From: JAGNGI01 sp035448825
Lineage (GTDB): Bacteria > Fidelibacterota > UBA2242
Assembly (NCBI GenBank): GCA_035448825.1
Contig: DAOTJS010000004.1
Span: 62,001-126,000 of the forward strand
DNA: 64,000 bases
Direction of reading: 5' to 3'
The position numbers and the translations under genes were made by a program. Positions 1-8,445 of this stretch are shown piece after piece. The notes under the pieces were generated by a model. The model worked only from the letters and a program-made list of their open reading frames with translations, was not told where the DNA came from and did not search any database. How positions within the stretch are numbered: the first letter of the stretch is position 1; each line of letters opens with the position of its first letter.

Positions 1-340
1 ATACGGTCAAAGCCGAATCTTTGGTTAATTTACTCTTGATTTTGATAATGCCAGGCCGGATTGGCAAAGTCGGATTAATGACAATCAATGCCACGTGGAT
101 ATTGGCTTTGATCATTTCCCACAGAAATATAAATAAATAGACAATGCCCATTAAAAAGCGTCGAACCGGATGCCGGCTTTTTTCCGTTGTAACCAGAAAT
201 GTCCCGGCGATCAAACTAACCAAAAATGCCACTATTATGCCAGCTATTACTTCCTGAATGTCAGTTATATCCGTCAGCGCTACCCAAACCAAAAATGAAA
301 GCACAAACACAATAGCGCGACTGCGATTCTTGATGGTCAT
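1..340 (-). CDS. mrpE: MrpE/MnhE-type Na+/H+ antiporter subunit E (partial, cut by left edge)
   Basis: The C-terminal part is lost at the window edge; about 113 residues are visible. Two hydrophobic segments lie near residues 9-48, followed by a third around 64-88 and the family-typical stretch LWEMIKANIHVA, then INPTLPIRPGI, which is diagnostic of MrpE/MbhA. The start is the ATG at 340, preceded by a strong GGGGAGG that overlaps the end of the MrpD-like gene, so translation is coupled. In Mrp antiporters and Mbh hydrogenases this subunit belongs to the membrane Na+/H+ exchange module. MrpF and MrpG homologues would be expected just beyond the left edge; that is inference. The family call is secure. 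Confidence 0.85.
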   Translation of the reverse strand, partial: MTIKNRSRAIVFVLSFLVWVALTDITDIQEVIAGIIVAFLVSLIAGTFLVTTEKSRHPVRRFLMGIVYLFIFLWEMIKANIHVALIVINPTLPIRPGIIKIKSKLTKDSALTV

Positions 341-342
341 TT

Positions 343-1815
343 TCACCTCCCCAATATCCGTGTTATGTAGCCGGTTTTATTCATAATCACCTCAACTACC
401 GGATCGAGGGTCACTTCTCTAATTCCCGGAATTATCAAAGCGCTGGTTGCCAGGCAAAGGATCGCCAGCACAATCATCGCCGATTGCATACCCCAACCTA
501 CTTTAGCTTTATCGGCGGTAACTGTTTTCTCGCCATGAAAACCATAACGTTGAACTTTCATAAACGAACCTAACGTCAATAAACTACCAAGTCCAGCTAA
601 AAAGGCAACTACTGGACGACCGACCTGAATGGCGGCGATGAAAATTATCAATTTGCTAAAGAAGCCATTGAACGGCGGGATTCCCGAAATCGAAAGCGAA
701 GCCACCATCGAAGTAAACGAAGTCACCGGCAACTCTTTGGAAACTTTGCCCATTTGACGCAAATCGCGTGTACCTAGCGCCATTTCCAGCGAACCGGCAT
801 TCAAAAACAACAAAGCCTTGAATATGGCGTGATTCAAAAGATGAAAAACAGCACCTAATAGACCTAAAGTCGTTCCTAACCCCACACCGATAATAATGTA
901 CCCGATCTGGCTAATGCTATGATAGGCAAGCAGACGTTTAACATCCCACTGCCCCAGAGCCAAGAAAACCCCTATAACCATCGAAACGGTACCCAGAACT
1001 AGAAAAACTTCGCTGAACACTGGCATCTCGCCAAAGACATTGAAAAAAAGCCTGATAAGCACATACACACCCAGGGCTTTTATCAATACCCCGGAAAGCA
1101 TCGCCGAGATCGGCGCCGGTGCGGAAGAATGTGCATCCGGCAACCAGGCGTGAAACGGCATAATAGCGGCTTTCAGCCCGAAAGCCGCCACAAATAGTCC
1201 ACCGCTCCAATACATCACGGTTGGATTTTGCGGCAAACGCTCAGCGATCAAAGCCATCGTCAAGGTTGAGGTTGCCGAATAAATTATCCCAATACCTACT
1301 AGCACTAAGGTTGATGAAATTGAACCCATAATAGCATATTTGAAGGACGCCTCAAATTCCTCCGCGCGGTTACCATAAGCCACCAGCCCGTAAGCCGCGA
1401 AAAGCGTGATTTCGACAAAAACAAACAGATTGAATAAATCGCCAGTCGCTATAACGCCGTTCATTCCACCCGTCAGCAACATAAATAAAGCGTAATACTT
1501 CCAGGACGGCGATAAATTTCTAATATACTGCACCGAAAACATAATCGCCGTTAAAGCGATGACGCTGATAATCATCAGCATAAAGGCCGAAAGAGCATCA
1601 ACTGCCAGAATAATGCCCAGCGGCGGTTGCCAGCGCCCCATTTCATAAACCAGAGTACGCCCATTCAACGAAACGAAACAATACACCGAAAGAATTAGAA
1701 GTGAAACCACGGCGAGAATCGAAAGAATTACCGCCCAATTGTCTCGCTCTCCGGCAATCAAAGTAATTATAAAAGCCGTCAATAATGGAATTATGATAAA
1801 AAATGGGAGGATCAT
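343..1815 (-). CDS. mrpD: MrpD/MbhH-like proton-conducting antiporter subunit
   Basis: This 490-residue polytopic protein of the NuoL/M/N-MrpA/D family has about 14 predicted membrane segments. Family hallmarks are visible: an early glutamate in the fifth-helix region (LFVFVEITLFAAYGL, near residue 135), the K-P-F-H-x-W-L-P-D-A-H-S-S-A-P motif near 220-236, and the L-A-Y-H-S-I-S-Q-I-G-Y motif near 300. These residues form the proton path in complex I homologues. Its start overlaps the MrpC stop by ATGA. In this operon it should couple hydrogenase electron flow to Na+ or H+ movement. Whether it is called MrpD or MbhH depends only on context. Confidence 0.88.
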   Translation of the reverse strand: MILPFFIIIPLLTAFIITLIAGERDNWAVILSILAVVSLLILSVYCFVSLNGRTLVYEMGRWQPPLGIILAVDALSAFMLMIISVIALTAIMFSVQYIRNLSPSWKYYALFMLLTGGMNGVIATGDLFNLFVFVEITLFAAYGLVAYGNRAEEFEASFKYAIMGSISSTLVLVGIGIIYSATSTLTMALIAERLPQNPTVMYWSGGLFVAAFGLKAAIMPFHAWLPDAHSSAPAPISAMLSGVLIKALGVYVLIRLFFNVFGEMPVFSEVFLVLGTVSMVIGVFLALGQWDVKRLLAYHSISQIGYIIIGVGLGTTLGLLGAVFHLLNHAIFKALLFLNAGSLEMALGTRDLRQMGKVSKELPVTSFTSMVASLSISGIPPFNGFFSKLIIFIAAIQVGRPVVAFLAGLGSLLTLGSFMKVQRYGFHGEKTVTADKAKVGWGMQSAMIVLAILCLATSALIIPGIREVTLDPVVEVIMNKTGYITRILGR

Positions 1816-2156
1816 CCTGATAACCTCTTGATTTTAGTAATATCAAATGTTTTATTTTTCTCGAATAATCGGATGGCAAGCGCTACCAGCATAGCCGTTA
1901 TACCAAGTTCAATGACGATCGAAGTCAACACCAACGCTTGCGGCAAAGGGTCAACCATCACTCGTTCGCTGACGGCTTTGCCTTCTTCTAAAATCGGATA
2001 AATCGCTCCTCTTTTGTATCCGAATAAAACCAGCATCAAATTTGTGGCGTAGCCCGTAATCCCGGAGGCAATAATAAGACGAACCAGGTCGCGTTTAACC
2101 AACAAGCCATAAATACCGACAAGTAATAATGCAAAACATAACAGATAAACGATCAT
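1812..2156 (-). CDS. mrpC: MrpC/MbhG-like antiporter subunit (NuoK-like)
   Basis: This 114-residue protein has three membrane helices, like NuoK/MrpC. The short second loop (GYKRGAIYPI) and the segment D-P-L-P-Q-A-L-V-L-T-S-I-V-I near residues 70-83 are characteristic of MrpC, where this helix carries conserved polar residues of the ion path. It overlaps both neighbours by four bases (ATGA), as expected in a tightly coupled mrpB-C-D segment. It acts in the inner membrane with MrpD. The length is normal for the family. Confidence 0.88.
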   Translation of the reverse strand: MIVYLLCFALLLVGIYGLLVKRDLVRLIIASGITGYATNLMLVLFGYKRGAIYPILEEGKAVSERVMVDPLPQALVLTSIVIELGITAMLVALAIRLFEKNKTFDITKIKRLSG

Positions 2157-2602
2157 TTTTCACCTCCCTCGTTTATATGGAAAATCGCCAGTGTCCAGAC
2201 CACGGTGAATAATCCCATAGCCACCTTGATCCCGATAATAATATTTAACAATAGAATATTCCCGGAACTGAGCAGATTAAAAAGCGTCCCTTTACTTAAA
2301 AAATTGGCTAAAAAACCGCCGCTGATAGAAATTCCTAAAATGCCAATCGCCATATATATCGCACCGCAGGCTGGTTCCAAATCGTGCAGAAATTCGACAT
2401 TGACCCAGTGCGTAACGGTTTCGCGACCATAGGTTAACATCACATTGAGAAATGCTAACGCGATCACCACCCCGCCAGCAAAACCGCCGCCGGGACTCAA
2501 ATGACCGTGCAAAATTATATAGATTCCGTAGAGAATGATCAACCAGACACTGACCCGCGTCACGGTTTTGGCGATTAATGTTAAACCAGGTTCTTGTTTC
2601 AT
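2153..2602 (-). CDS. mrpB: MrpB/MbhF-like antiporter subunit
   Basis: This 149-residue protein with four membrane helices carries the MnhB-domain signature H-G-H-L-S-P-G-G-G-F-A-G-G-V (near residues 32-45), which is diagnostic. The start overlaps the upstream gene by four bases and its stop overlaps the MrpC start. It forms part of the antiporter core of Mrp and Mbh complexes, adjoining MrpC and the MbhD/E-like subunit. No catalytic chemistry is expected; its role is structural and ion-conducting in the membrane. Confidence 0.88.
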   Translation of the reverse strand: MKQEPGLTLIAKTVTRVSVWLIILYGIYIILHGHLSPGGGFAGGVVIALAFLNVMLTYGRETVTHWVNVEFLHDLEPACGAIYMAIGILGISISGGFLANFLSKGTLFNLLSSGNILLLNIIIGIKVAMGLFTVVWTLAIFHINEGGEK

Positions 2603-3150
2603 TTTTCGCTTTCCTCTTCTTTTTTCTTATTCGATTTCACCCTTAGAATAGTCAGCGTTCCTAAAACCGCTACGAATAATACGGTGGCTTCTCCCAGCGT
2701 ATCATAACCGCGGTAATCCAGAACTATCGAAGCCACGATATTGGCCGAACCGGTTTCTCTGGCAGCATTTTCCAGATAGTGTTGCGAAGTGGTCATCAGT
2801 GGCTCGCCAAAAGGCGGCAAAGCTTTGAAAACATTGATGCTTAATATAAAAATGGCAACTAGAACTGCCATTACGATAATCGTTCTACCCCTATGTTTGG
2901 ATTTCGTATCGCTGAAATGATATCCCGGTTTCATAAAGGCTCGCACCATTATCACTATCGCAAAAATCTCGAACAGAAACTGGACAATTGCCAGGTCGGG
3001 CGCCTGTAAAAGCAAAAATGCCATAGACAGTCCCAACCCGACAATTCCCACCGCAATGATCGCTGAGAGCAAATCCTTGATCTCGAGCGCGGCAATCGAA
3101 CCTACTAACATAAAACCCAAGATAAAAATCAACCACGTTTCAGTCGGCAT
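2599..3150 (-). CDS. Fused MbhD-MbhE-like subunit (MrpA C-terminal domain, DUF4040)
   Basis: This 183-residue membrane protein matches the C-terminal part of MrpA. Residues 1-75 resemble MbhD/DUF4040, with the motif L-L-Q-A-P-D-L-A-I-V-Q-F. Residues 85-175 resemble MbhE, with one hydrophobic segment near 92-110 and the segment V-L-D-Y-R-G-Y-D-T-L-G-E-A-T-V-L-F near 143-159. In Pyrococcus-type mbh clusters these are two genes; in MrpA they sit at the end of one long protein. Here they are joined as one short protein, while the NuoL-like half is encoded separately just upstream (32-base gap). Confidence 0.8.
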   Translation of the reverse strand: MPTETWLIFILGFMLVGSIAALEIKDLLSAIIAVGIVGLGLSMAFLLLQAPDLAIVQFLFEIFAIVIMVRAFMKPGYHFSDTKSKHRGRTIIVMAVLVAIFILSINVFKALPPFGEPLMTTSQHYLENAARETGSANIVASIVLDYRGYDTLGEATVLFVAVLGTLTILRVKSNKKKEEESEK

Positions 3151-3182
3151 TTATTCCTCCATAAAATATTCAATCGTCAACA

Positions 3183-4997
3183 TTACCACGCCACCCATAG
3201 CAGAATTAACATCCCGATAATAATCCAGAGATTATAGTCCAGCAATTGGCCGCTATGCAGGCGCTTTAGAAGTCCGGAAAAACTCAAAGAACCGCGCACC
3301 CCAAGATCGTAAACATCAAAATGCTTCTTTTCAGCCGCATTGTAAATTGACTTTAAAGGAGATATATTCCTGATTTCATTATAAAACTCCGTCCCGGCAA
3401 TGCGGAATTTTTCCAGAGACGGCATCCCGCCAAGATAATTTTCGTCAAACCGAACGTTTTTGACCAGTAGATAAATAACCAAACCCAACAGAAATGCCGT
3501 ACCAAACAGCAGAAACAACTGCACCGGTTCATATGAGCCAAGAACTACCGGCATCGGTAAACCAAGTTCGGATATTATCGGCGCAATAAATTTCCCGATC
3601 GGTAAAGGCTTAGCGAATAATCCGAAAACAACACATAACAAGGCTAATACACCGACGGATAACCATTGATTGAAAGGCGCCTCTTTAATATCCTTCCATT
3701 TCTTGGGACGTTTCCCGAGAAAAATAGCATGAATGAATTTCATAAAGCTGGCTAAGGTCAAAGCACTTCCGAAAACCGCCAGTATCAGGCAAATCAAGAG
3801 CCAAATTTGATAACCGGTTGTCAAACTCTGCATTTTTTCGATTAATCCCTGGTAGATCAGCCATTTCGAGTAAAAACCGTTTAGCGGCGGAATTCCCGAA
3901 ATCGCCAGCGCCCCGGTCAAAGCCGCGATGAACGTTAGTGGCATATTGCGCCCCAAACCTCCCAATTCATCCAGATTAGCGGTTCCGGTCTGCTTCTCTA
4001 TCGAATTTAGCGTCAGGAAAAGTGTTGATTTGTAAATCGTATGGTTAACCATATGAAATAAACCGCCGATAAAAGCAATGACACTCCCGCTACCGACTCC
4101 AATAATCATATACCCGACCTGACTGACGGCATGGTAACCGAGCAGGCGCCGACCATTATGTTGAATCAACGCCATCATTACGGCACAAATTACTGTAAGA
4201 GCGCCCAGCGATATTAAAATCATCTGAATGTTGAGATTAACTACAAATAATGAAACTGACAGTCGCGCCAGCAGGTAAATTCCAACCAATTTATCCAGCG
4301 AAGCCGGTAAAAAAGCCACACTTTCCAGCGGCGCATCCTGGCTAAAATCCGGCAACCAGGTATGAAACGGAAATCCACCGGCTTTGGCAAAAGCCGCAAT
4401 CAGAATACTGAAGAAGGCAACGTAAGCCAAACCTCCGCTCAGAACTACCTGAGTATTCCATAAATCCCAGGAATTATCCGCCCCCAGAAACCAGATTAGA
4501 ATCAATCCGAGAATCAGGAAAACATCACTTCCGCCGACTATAATAAAAGTTTTCTTGGCGGTTTGCGGCGCGCTGGAAGTCTGTCCCAATAGACCAAACA
4601 AATACAACATCAAACCAGAAAGTCCCCAGAAAATCAGTAAGCCAAAAGTATTGACACTCAGAACAATTCCATTACTAATGCCGACTGTCATTGGATACAG
4701 AATAAAAAATCCGCGTTCGATGCCCTTATCAACACCTTTCAGTGAAAAAATCAAAATAATAAAACTCATCACCTGAATAAAAATCAGGGCGAACAGTGCC
4801 ATTTTATCCATTCCCAGAATCGCTTGACCGAATAGGTAAACTGCCTCCGCTCCGCCCGTAAATAAATCGTAACAAACATAAAGCAAATAGCCCAGCCCGA
4901 GAAAAGTCAACACCTTCCTCAAAATCGTCGGAATAAATATATTCAACACCGCGATAACGACCGGCAATGCCACCATCAAAATCAAATTATTCGGCAT
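3183..4997 (-). CDS. NuoL/MrpA-N-like ion-translocating membrane subunit
   Basis: This 604-residue polytopic protein belongs to the NuoL/MrpA/HyfB family. The motif F-P-F-H-T-W-L-P-D-F-S-Q-D-A-P (near 214-228) and the L-G-Y-H-A-V-S-Q-V-G-Y-M motif (near 288-299) mark the proton-conducting core. The last 80 residues leave the core, run through a hydrophilic stretch and end in a final membrane helix (W-I-I-I-G-M-L-I-L-L-W-V-A-W), which may resemble the lateral helix of NuoL. It overlaps the hydrogenase large-subunit gene by 11 bases. It is a second antiporter-like subunit beside MrpD, so the complex may have two ion channels. Confidence 0.82.
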   Translation of the reverse strand: MPNNLILMVALPVVIAVLNIFIPTILRKVLTFLGLGYLLYVCYDLFTGGAEAVYLFGQAILGMDKMALFALIFIQVMSFIILIFSLKGVDKGIERGFFILYPMTVGISNGIVLSVNTFGLLIFWGLSGLMLYLFGLLGQTSSAPQTAKKTFIIVGGSDVFLILGLILIWFLGADNSWDLWNTQVVLSGGLAYVAFFSILIAAFAKAGGFPFHTWLPDFSQDAPLESVAFLPASLDKLVGIYLLARLSVSLFVVNLNIQMILISLGALTVICAVMMALIQHNGRRLLGYHAVSQVGYMIIGVGSGSVIAFIGGLFHMVNHTIYKSTLFLTLNSIEKQTGTANLDELGGLGRNMPLTFIAALTGALAISGIPPLNGFYSKWLIYQGLIEKMQSLTTGYQIWLLICLILAVFGSALTLASFMKFIHAIFLGKRPKKWKDIKEAPFNQWLSVGVLALLCVVFGLFAKPLPIGKFIAPIISELGLPMPVVLGSYEPVQLFLLFGTAFLLGLVIYLLVKNVRFDENYLGGMPSLEKFRIAGTEFYNEIRNISPLKSIYNAAEKKHFDVYDLGVRGSLSFSGLLKRLHSGQLLDYNLWIIIGMLILLWVAW

Positions 4998-6174
4998 AAC
5001 TTCCCCTCCGGATTTGTTCGGTTTTGGCGCGCGAAAGTTTCAACAAGTCAATCTCATAAGGCCGGTTCAGCGGATCAATCACCCTCAGCGCTCGCTCCGT
5101 GCAACAGTAACAGGGGTCCACGGCAGCCAGAGTAATCAAGGCATCGGCGACCGGAATTCCCTTGCAGGAAGCCATATAAGTCGGGATATTCACATAACTG
5201 GGGGCGCGCACTTTGTGTCTGACCGGTCGGTTACTACCATCCGATCGGATATAGTGAAAAACTTCTCCGCGTGGCGCTTCATAACGACCTATCCCTTCAC
5301 CTGGTGTTATTTCCTTGACATTATTTAGAATCGGTCCTGCGACTACCTTTAATTTTTCCAGACATTGACGAACGATTTTACCGGATTCCAAAATTTCCAG
5401 AATGCGTAGCACCAGTTTATCGTAAACGTCACCATTAGACAGGACAATTTCATCGAAATCAACCAGATCATAAGCATCGCTTGGCTCATCTTTACGAACG
5501 TCAATCGCCACGCCGGAAGCGCGCGCTACCGGCCCAACGGCACAGTAAGCGATCGCATCGGCTTTGGTAAGAACACCGACACCTTTCAAGCGTGATTTCA
5601 AAACCGGATCGTCATGCGCGGCTTTGGCAAGCATATCCATCTTGCGGTCAACGTTGTCCAGGATTTTCAGCAACTTCGGAATAATAGCTGGATCAACATC
5701 GCGGGCTACACCACCGACGCGCATCATACCGTAGTGATTACGGTTGCCGGTAATAGCTTCGAACATTTCCAGAATTGGCTCGCGGTATTTCCAAGCCCAC
5801 ATCCAGAGTGTATCATATCCGATAAAGTGCCCGGCCAGTCCGAGCCACAATAAATGACTGTGAATTCGTTCCAGTTCACCGATTAAGGTGCGGATATAGC
5901 GTGCTCGCAATGGAATTTCGATATTATCAATGTCCTCGATCGCATGAACGCAGGCAATCGGATGAGAAGTCGAGCAGATGCCACAAATTCTTTCAACCAA
6001 ATAGATAGATTGAGTGAAAGTCTTGGATTCGCTGATGAACTCATGTCCGCGGTGCATCCAACCGATTTCCATATCAATATCAACCACTGTTTCGCCGTCT
6101 ACCTTCAGTTCGAAGTATTCGGCTTCTTCCAACAGCGGATGAAACGGGCCGAGCGGAATCTTGTTTTCGGTCAT
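4987..6174 (-). CDS. Group 4 [NiFe] hydrogenase large (catalytic) subunit, MbhL/EchE/NuoD-like
   Basis: At 395 residues it is typical of group 4 enzymes. Both nickel-ligand pairs are intact: R-I-C-G-I-C (C64, C67) and D-P-C-Y-C-C-T-E-R (C355, C358). This separates it from NuoD, which lacks them, and from relatives that lost a pair. It should therefore carry a NiFe(CN)2CO centre and reduce protons or oxidise H2 on the cytoplasmic side. A tail of 37 residues follows C358; whether it is removed during maturation cannot be told. No hyp maturation genes lie in the window. It follows the NuoC-like gene with a 4-base overlap. Confidence 0.9.
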   Translation of the reverse strand: MTENKIPLGPFHPLLEEAEYFELKVDGETVVDIDMEIGWMHRGHEFISESKTFTQSIYLVERICGICSTSHPIACVHAIEDIDNIEIPLRARYIRTLIGELERIHSHLLWLGLAGHFIGYDTLWMWAWKYREPILEMFEAITGNRNHYGMMRVGGVARDVDPAIIPKLLKILDNVDRKMDMLAKAAHDDPVLKSRLKGVGVLTKADAIAYCAVGPVARASGVAIDVRKDEPSDAYDLVDFDEIVLSNGDVYDKLVLRILEILESGKIVRQCLEKLKVVAGPILNNVKEITPGEGIGRYEAPRGEVFHYIRSDGSNRPVRHKVRAPSYVNIPTYMASCKGIPVADALITLAAVDPCYCCTERALRVIDPLNRPYEIDLLKLSRAKTEQIRRGSYAE

Positions 6175-6602
6175 AGCAACCTCCCGAAGCGTAACGGCCT
6201 GTCCGGATTTTCCGGACTATTTAGTGTTAGGAGTTGATCCATCCGCGGATGCCCGACAAACTCGATCCCCCATAAGTCGAATATTTCGCGCTCGATCCAC
6301 AGCGCACCGGTTACAATATCGGTAATGGTATTGACCTTTGGATTCTTCTTATCGTTCAAAACTACTCGTGGGCAATAATAGCAACCGCTAGCGTCGTGTG
6401 AAAAATGATAGAGGATTTCGAGACCGTGATAGGTTTCTTGAGCAGAAGCCGTCGAGAGCCGACAGCCAAGCGTAACAAACAGATACCGGGCAATCTCCTT
6501 GAGGTTTTCGTTAGACACCACAAAATAGAGCCGACGCGGTTTTTCGATTACCTGCGTAATCTTATCTCTCATCAATTCCAGAAATTGGGTATAGTCATCC
6601 AT
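6171..6602 (-). CDS. NuoC-like 30 kDa subunit of membrane-bound hydrogenase (MbhK-like)
   Basis: This 143-residue soluble protein shows the NuoC/30 kDa-subunit signature in its C-terminal half: I-T-D-I-V-T-G-A-L-W-I-E-R-E-I-F-D-L-W-G-I-E-F, followed by a G-H-P-R motif, then N-P-E-N-P-D-R-P-L-R. It carries no metal ligands and acts as an assembly and structural partner of the large subunit. It overlaps the NuoB-like gene by 8 bases and the large-subunit gene by 4. It is shorter than stand-alone NuoC, as usual in Mbh and Ech systems. Confidence 0.85.
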   Translation of the reverse strand: MDDYTQFLELMRDKITQVIEKPRRLYFVVSNENLKEIARYLFVTLGCRLSTASAQETYHGLEILYHFSHDASGCYYCPRVVLNDKKNPKVNTITDIVTGALWIEREIFDLWGIEFVGHPRMDQLLTLNSPENPDRPLRFGRLL

Positions 6603-7014
6603 TCAAAACTCCTATTAGTTTCGCAACTGCGGCAATCATCGCCTCCGGCTTGGGCGGACAGCCGGGAATGTACATATCAATCGGTATGACCGCTTCCCGT
6701 GACGGCACAATATTGTAGCTATCCTTGAAACAACAACCGCCGGAAACACAGGTGCCGACCGCTACCACAAATATTGGCTTGGGCGCCTGTTCATAGAGTT
6801 TTTTAATCTTCGGCGCCACTTTTTTATTGAATACACCCGTCACTAAAAGCACATCGGCGTGGCGCACCGAACCAACCAACTTGATGCCGAAACGTTCGAC
6901 GTCATAGCGCGGCGTCAGCAAATCGAGAATCTCGATGTCGCAATTGTTGCAGGGCGAGCCGCTGACGTGAAAAACCCACAGTGATTTCGATAAACGACGG
7001 TTATACCATCCCAT
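6595..7014 (-). CDS. [NiFe] hydrogenase small subunit, NuoB/MbhJ-like
   Basis: This 139-residue protein has the four cysteines of the proximal [4Fe-4S] cluster: C22 and C25 (S-P-C-N-N-C), C89 (G-T-C-V-S-G-G) and C119 (P-G-C-P-P-K-P). This matches NuoB/MbhJ, which passes electrons between the ferredoxin subunit and the NiFe site. Two further cysteines (C94, C95) are extra. It starts one base after the stop of the NuoH-like gene, so the two are translationally coupled. Confidence 0.9.
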   Translation of the reverse strand: MGWYNRRLSKSLWVFHVSGSPCNNCDIEILDLLTPRYDVERFGIKLVGSVRHADVLLVTGVFNKKVAPKIKKLYEQAPKPIFVVAVGTCVSGGCCFKDSYNIVPSREAVIPIDMYIPGCPPKPEAMIAAVAKLIGVLNG

Positions 7015-7015
7015 A

Positions 7016-7945
7016 TTACACTCCTAAAACCGCTAATATTACCGCCAGTAAAGCCACCGGCGTTAGATATTTCCAGAAAAATTTTAACGCTGTATCAATT
7101 CGAACTCGCGGATTGGTATTTTTAATCAAAACCATCACTACGACGATTCCAAGATATTTTAATGCCGACCATAAAACGCCCCAGCCGATTTCGTTAAATC
7201 CCCCGAGAAATAACAAAATTAATAAAAACGGAAATGCTACCCACTGCATAGCCTGGCTCAATTTCCAGAAACCGAGCAAAGGTCCGGAATATTCCATCAA
7301 AGGACCTTCGACAATTTCGGTTTCGGCTTCCGGAATGTGAAACGGCGGCAGAGTCATTTTAGCCTGAATACATAAAAGCCCGACAATGAATGCCAGAGCC
7401 CCGGAAAACGAACCAATGAACATTCCCTGCGCTACCTGAGCGCTAAGGATTTCCTCAAGTTTTATATGGTAGCCGGATTTAATTATCGGCACCAGGCAAA
7501 CTAAAATGAAAGCCAGTTCGTCGGCTAGAAGCAGTTTGATCTCGCGTCCAGCCCCGAGACTGGAATAAACATTGCCGGTCGCCGACCCGCCCAGAATTAC
7601 CATAACCGAATAAATCATCAATAAATACATTATCACCAGCAGGTCACCACCAAAGCCAATTCCATAAAAAAGGGCAACACCCAGCATTGTCGTGATCAAA
7701 GTCGTTACGCCAAATGCTACCAGCGGCGACAACACAAAAAGAGAATGCAGGCTTTCCTTTACGATTATAGTTTCTTTGCCGAGTAATTTGAAAAAATCGT
7801 TGAAATTCTGGAAAAGCGGCGGGCCAACGCGAAATTGCACCCGCGCGCTGACTTTGCGATCAACCCACCCGACTAATAATCCCAGAACCGCACTAAACAA
7901 TAATCCTGGAAAAACCAATAGATAAAAAAATACCCATCCAGTCAT
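7016..7945 (-). CDS. NuoH-like membrane anchor subunit (MbhM/HycD-like)
   Basis: This 309-residue integral membrane protein has about eight helices. Near the N-terminus it has the family loop W-V-D-R-K-V-S-A-R-V-Q-F-R-V-G-P-P (residues 27-43), and mid-protein A-E-T-E-I-V-E-G-P-L-M-E-Y-S-G (near 207-221). Both are hallmark cytoplasmic segments of the NuoH/HycD/EchB family and line the route coupling redox chemistry to ion pumping. Its start overlaps the polyferredoxin stop by four bases. Confidence 0.88.
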   Translation of the reverse strand: MTGWVFFYLLVFPGLLFSAVLGLLVGWVDRKVSARVQFRVGPPLFQNFNDFFKLLGKETIIVKESLHSLFVLSPLVAFGVTTLITTMLGVALFYGIGFGGDLLVIMYLLMIYSVMVILGGSATGNVYSSLGAGREIKLLLADELAFILVCLVPIIKSGYHIKLEEILSAQVAQGMFIGSFSGALAFIVGLLCIQAKMTLPPFHIPEAETEIVEGPLMEYSGPLLGFWKLSQAMQWVAFPFLLILLFLGGFNEIGWGVLWSALKYLGIVVVMVLIKNTNPRVRIDTALKFFWKYLTPVALLAVILAVLGV

Positions 7946-8445
7946 ACTTTCTCCTCCTTATGTCGCCAGCTCGGGCTCTTAATAGCCAGATGTTCGCCAT
8001 ATAGAAAAATCTGAGCGCCTGGATCTTCTTTAACTATTTCTTCCATCCGAATACTATTTTGCGGCGCGGTTTGGGCGCAAAGTGGAACATAGTCCGGATT
8101 ATCCTGTAGTTGATTCAGGCAAAAATCGCACTTGCTGGTTACATAATTAATAACCTCTGGAAAAATCGTCCCGAAGGGGCAAGCCAGCGTGCAGGATTTA
8201 CAACCGACGCAACGCATATTCCAGCGTTTGATCAAGCCGGATTCGGTGCGTTCGAGAGCTTCTTTGGGACAGACGGTTACGCAAAAGGCGTCCTGGCATT
8301 GACGACAATAGACCGCAAATTCGGCGATTTCCAGCAGACTAAACTGCCCATCGTTATGGCGATGATAAAAGTACTCGCACTCAATTTTTTGCACTGCGTC
8401 ACCCGCCTCATATAACATTGGAATGTCAATAAATAGACGTTTCAT
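7942..8445 (-). CDS. Polyferredoxin-type 4Fe-4S electron transfer subunit (HycB/HydN-like)
   Basis: This 167-residue soluble protein has at least two clear [4Fe-4S] binding sites: C47, C50, C55, C59 (with a four-residue gap in place of two) and C79, C82, C85, C89. A further CxxC plus C set (C106, C109, C123) suggests a third or shared cluster, as in HycB/DmsB-type proteins. It should link the NuoB-like small subunit with the HydG/HydB module or with soluble ferredoxin. Its 5' end overlaps the HydG-like gene by four bases. The cluster count is inferred from cysteines only. Confidence 0.8.
   Translation of the reverse strand: MKRLFIDIPMLYEAGDAVQKIECEYFYHRHNDGQFSLLEIAEFAVYCRQCQDAFCVTVCPKEALERTESGLIKRWNMRCVGCKSCTLACPFGTIFPEVINYVTSKCDFCLNQLQDNPDYVPLCAQTAPQNSIRMEEIVKEDPGAQIFLYGEHLAIKSPSWRHKEEKV

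Noticed and set aside
4987..7945. Complex I (Nuo) rather than hydrogenase
   Set aside because: The NuoD-like subunit keeps both CxxC nickel-ligand pairs, which complex I lacks, and NuoE, F and G are absent.
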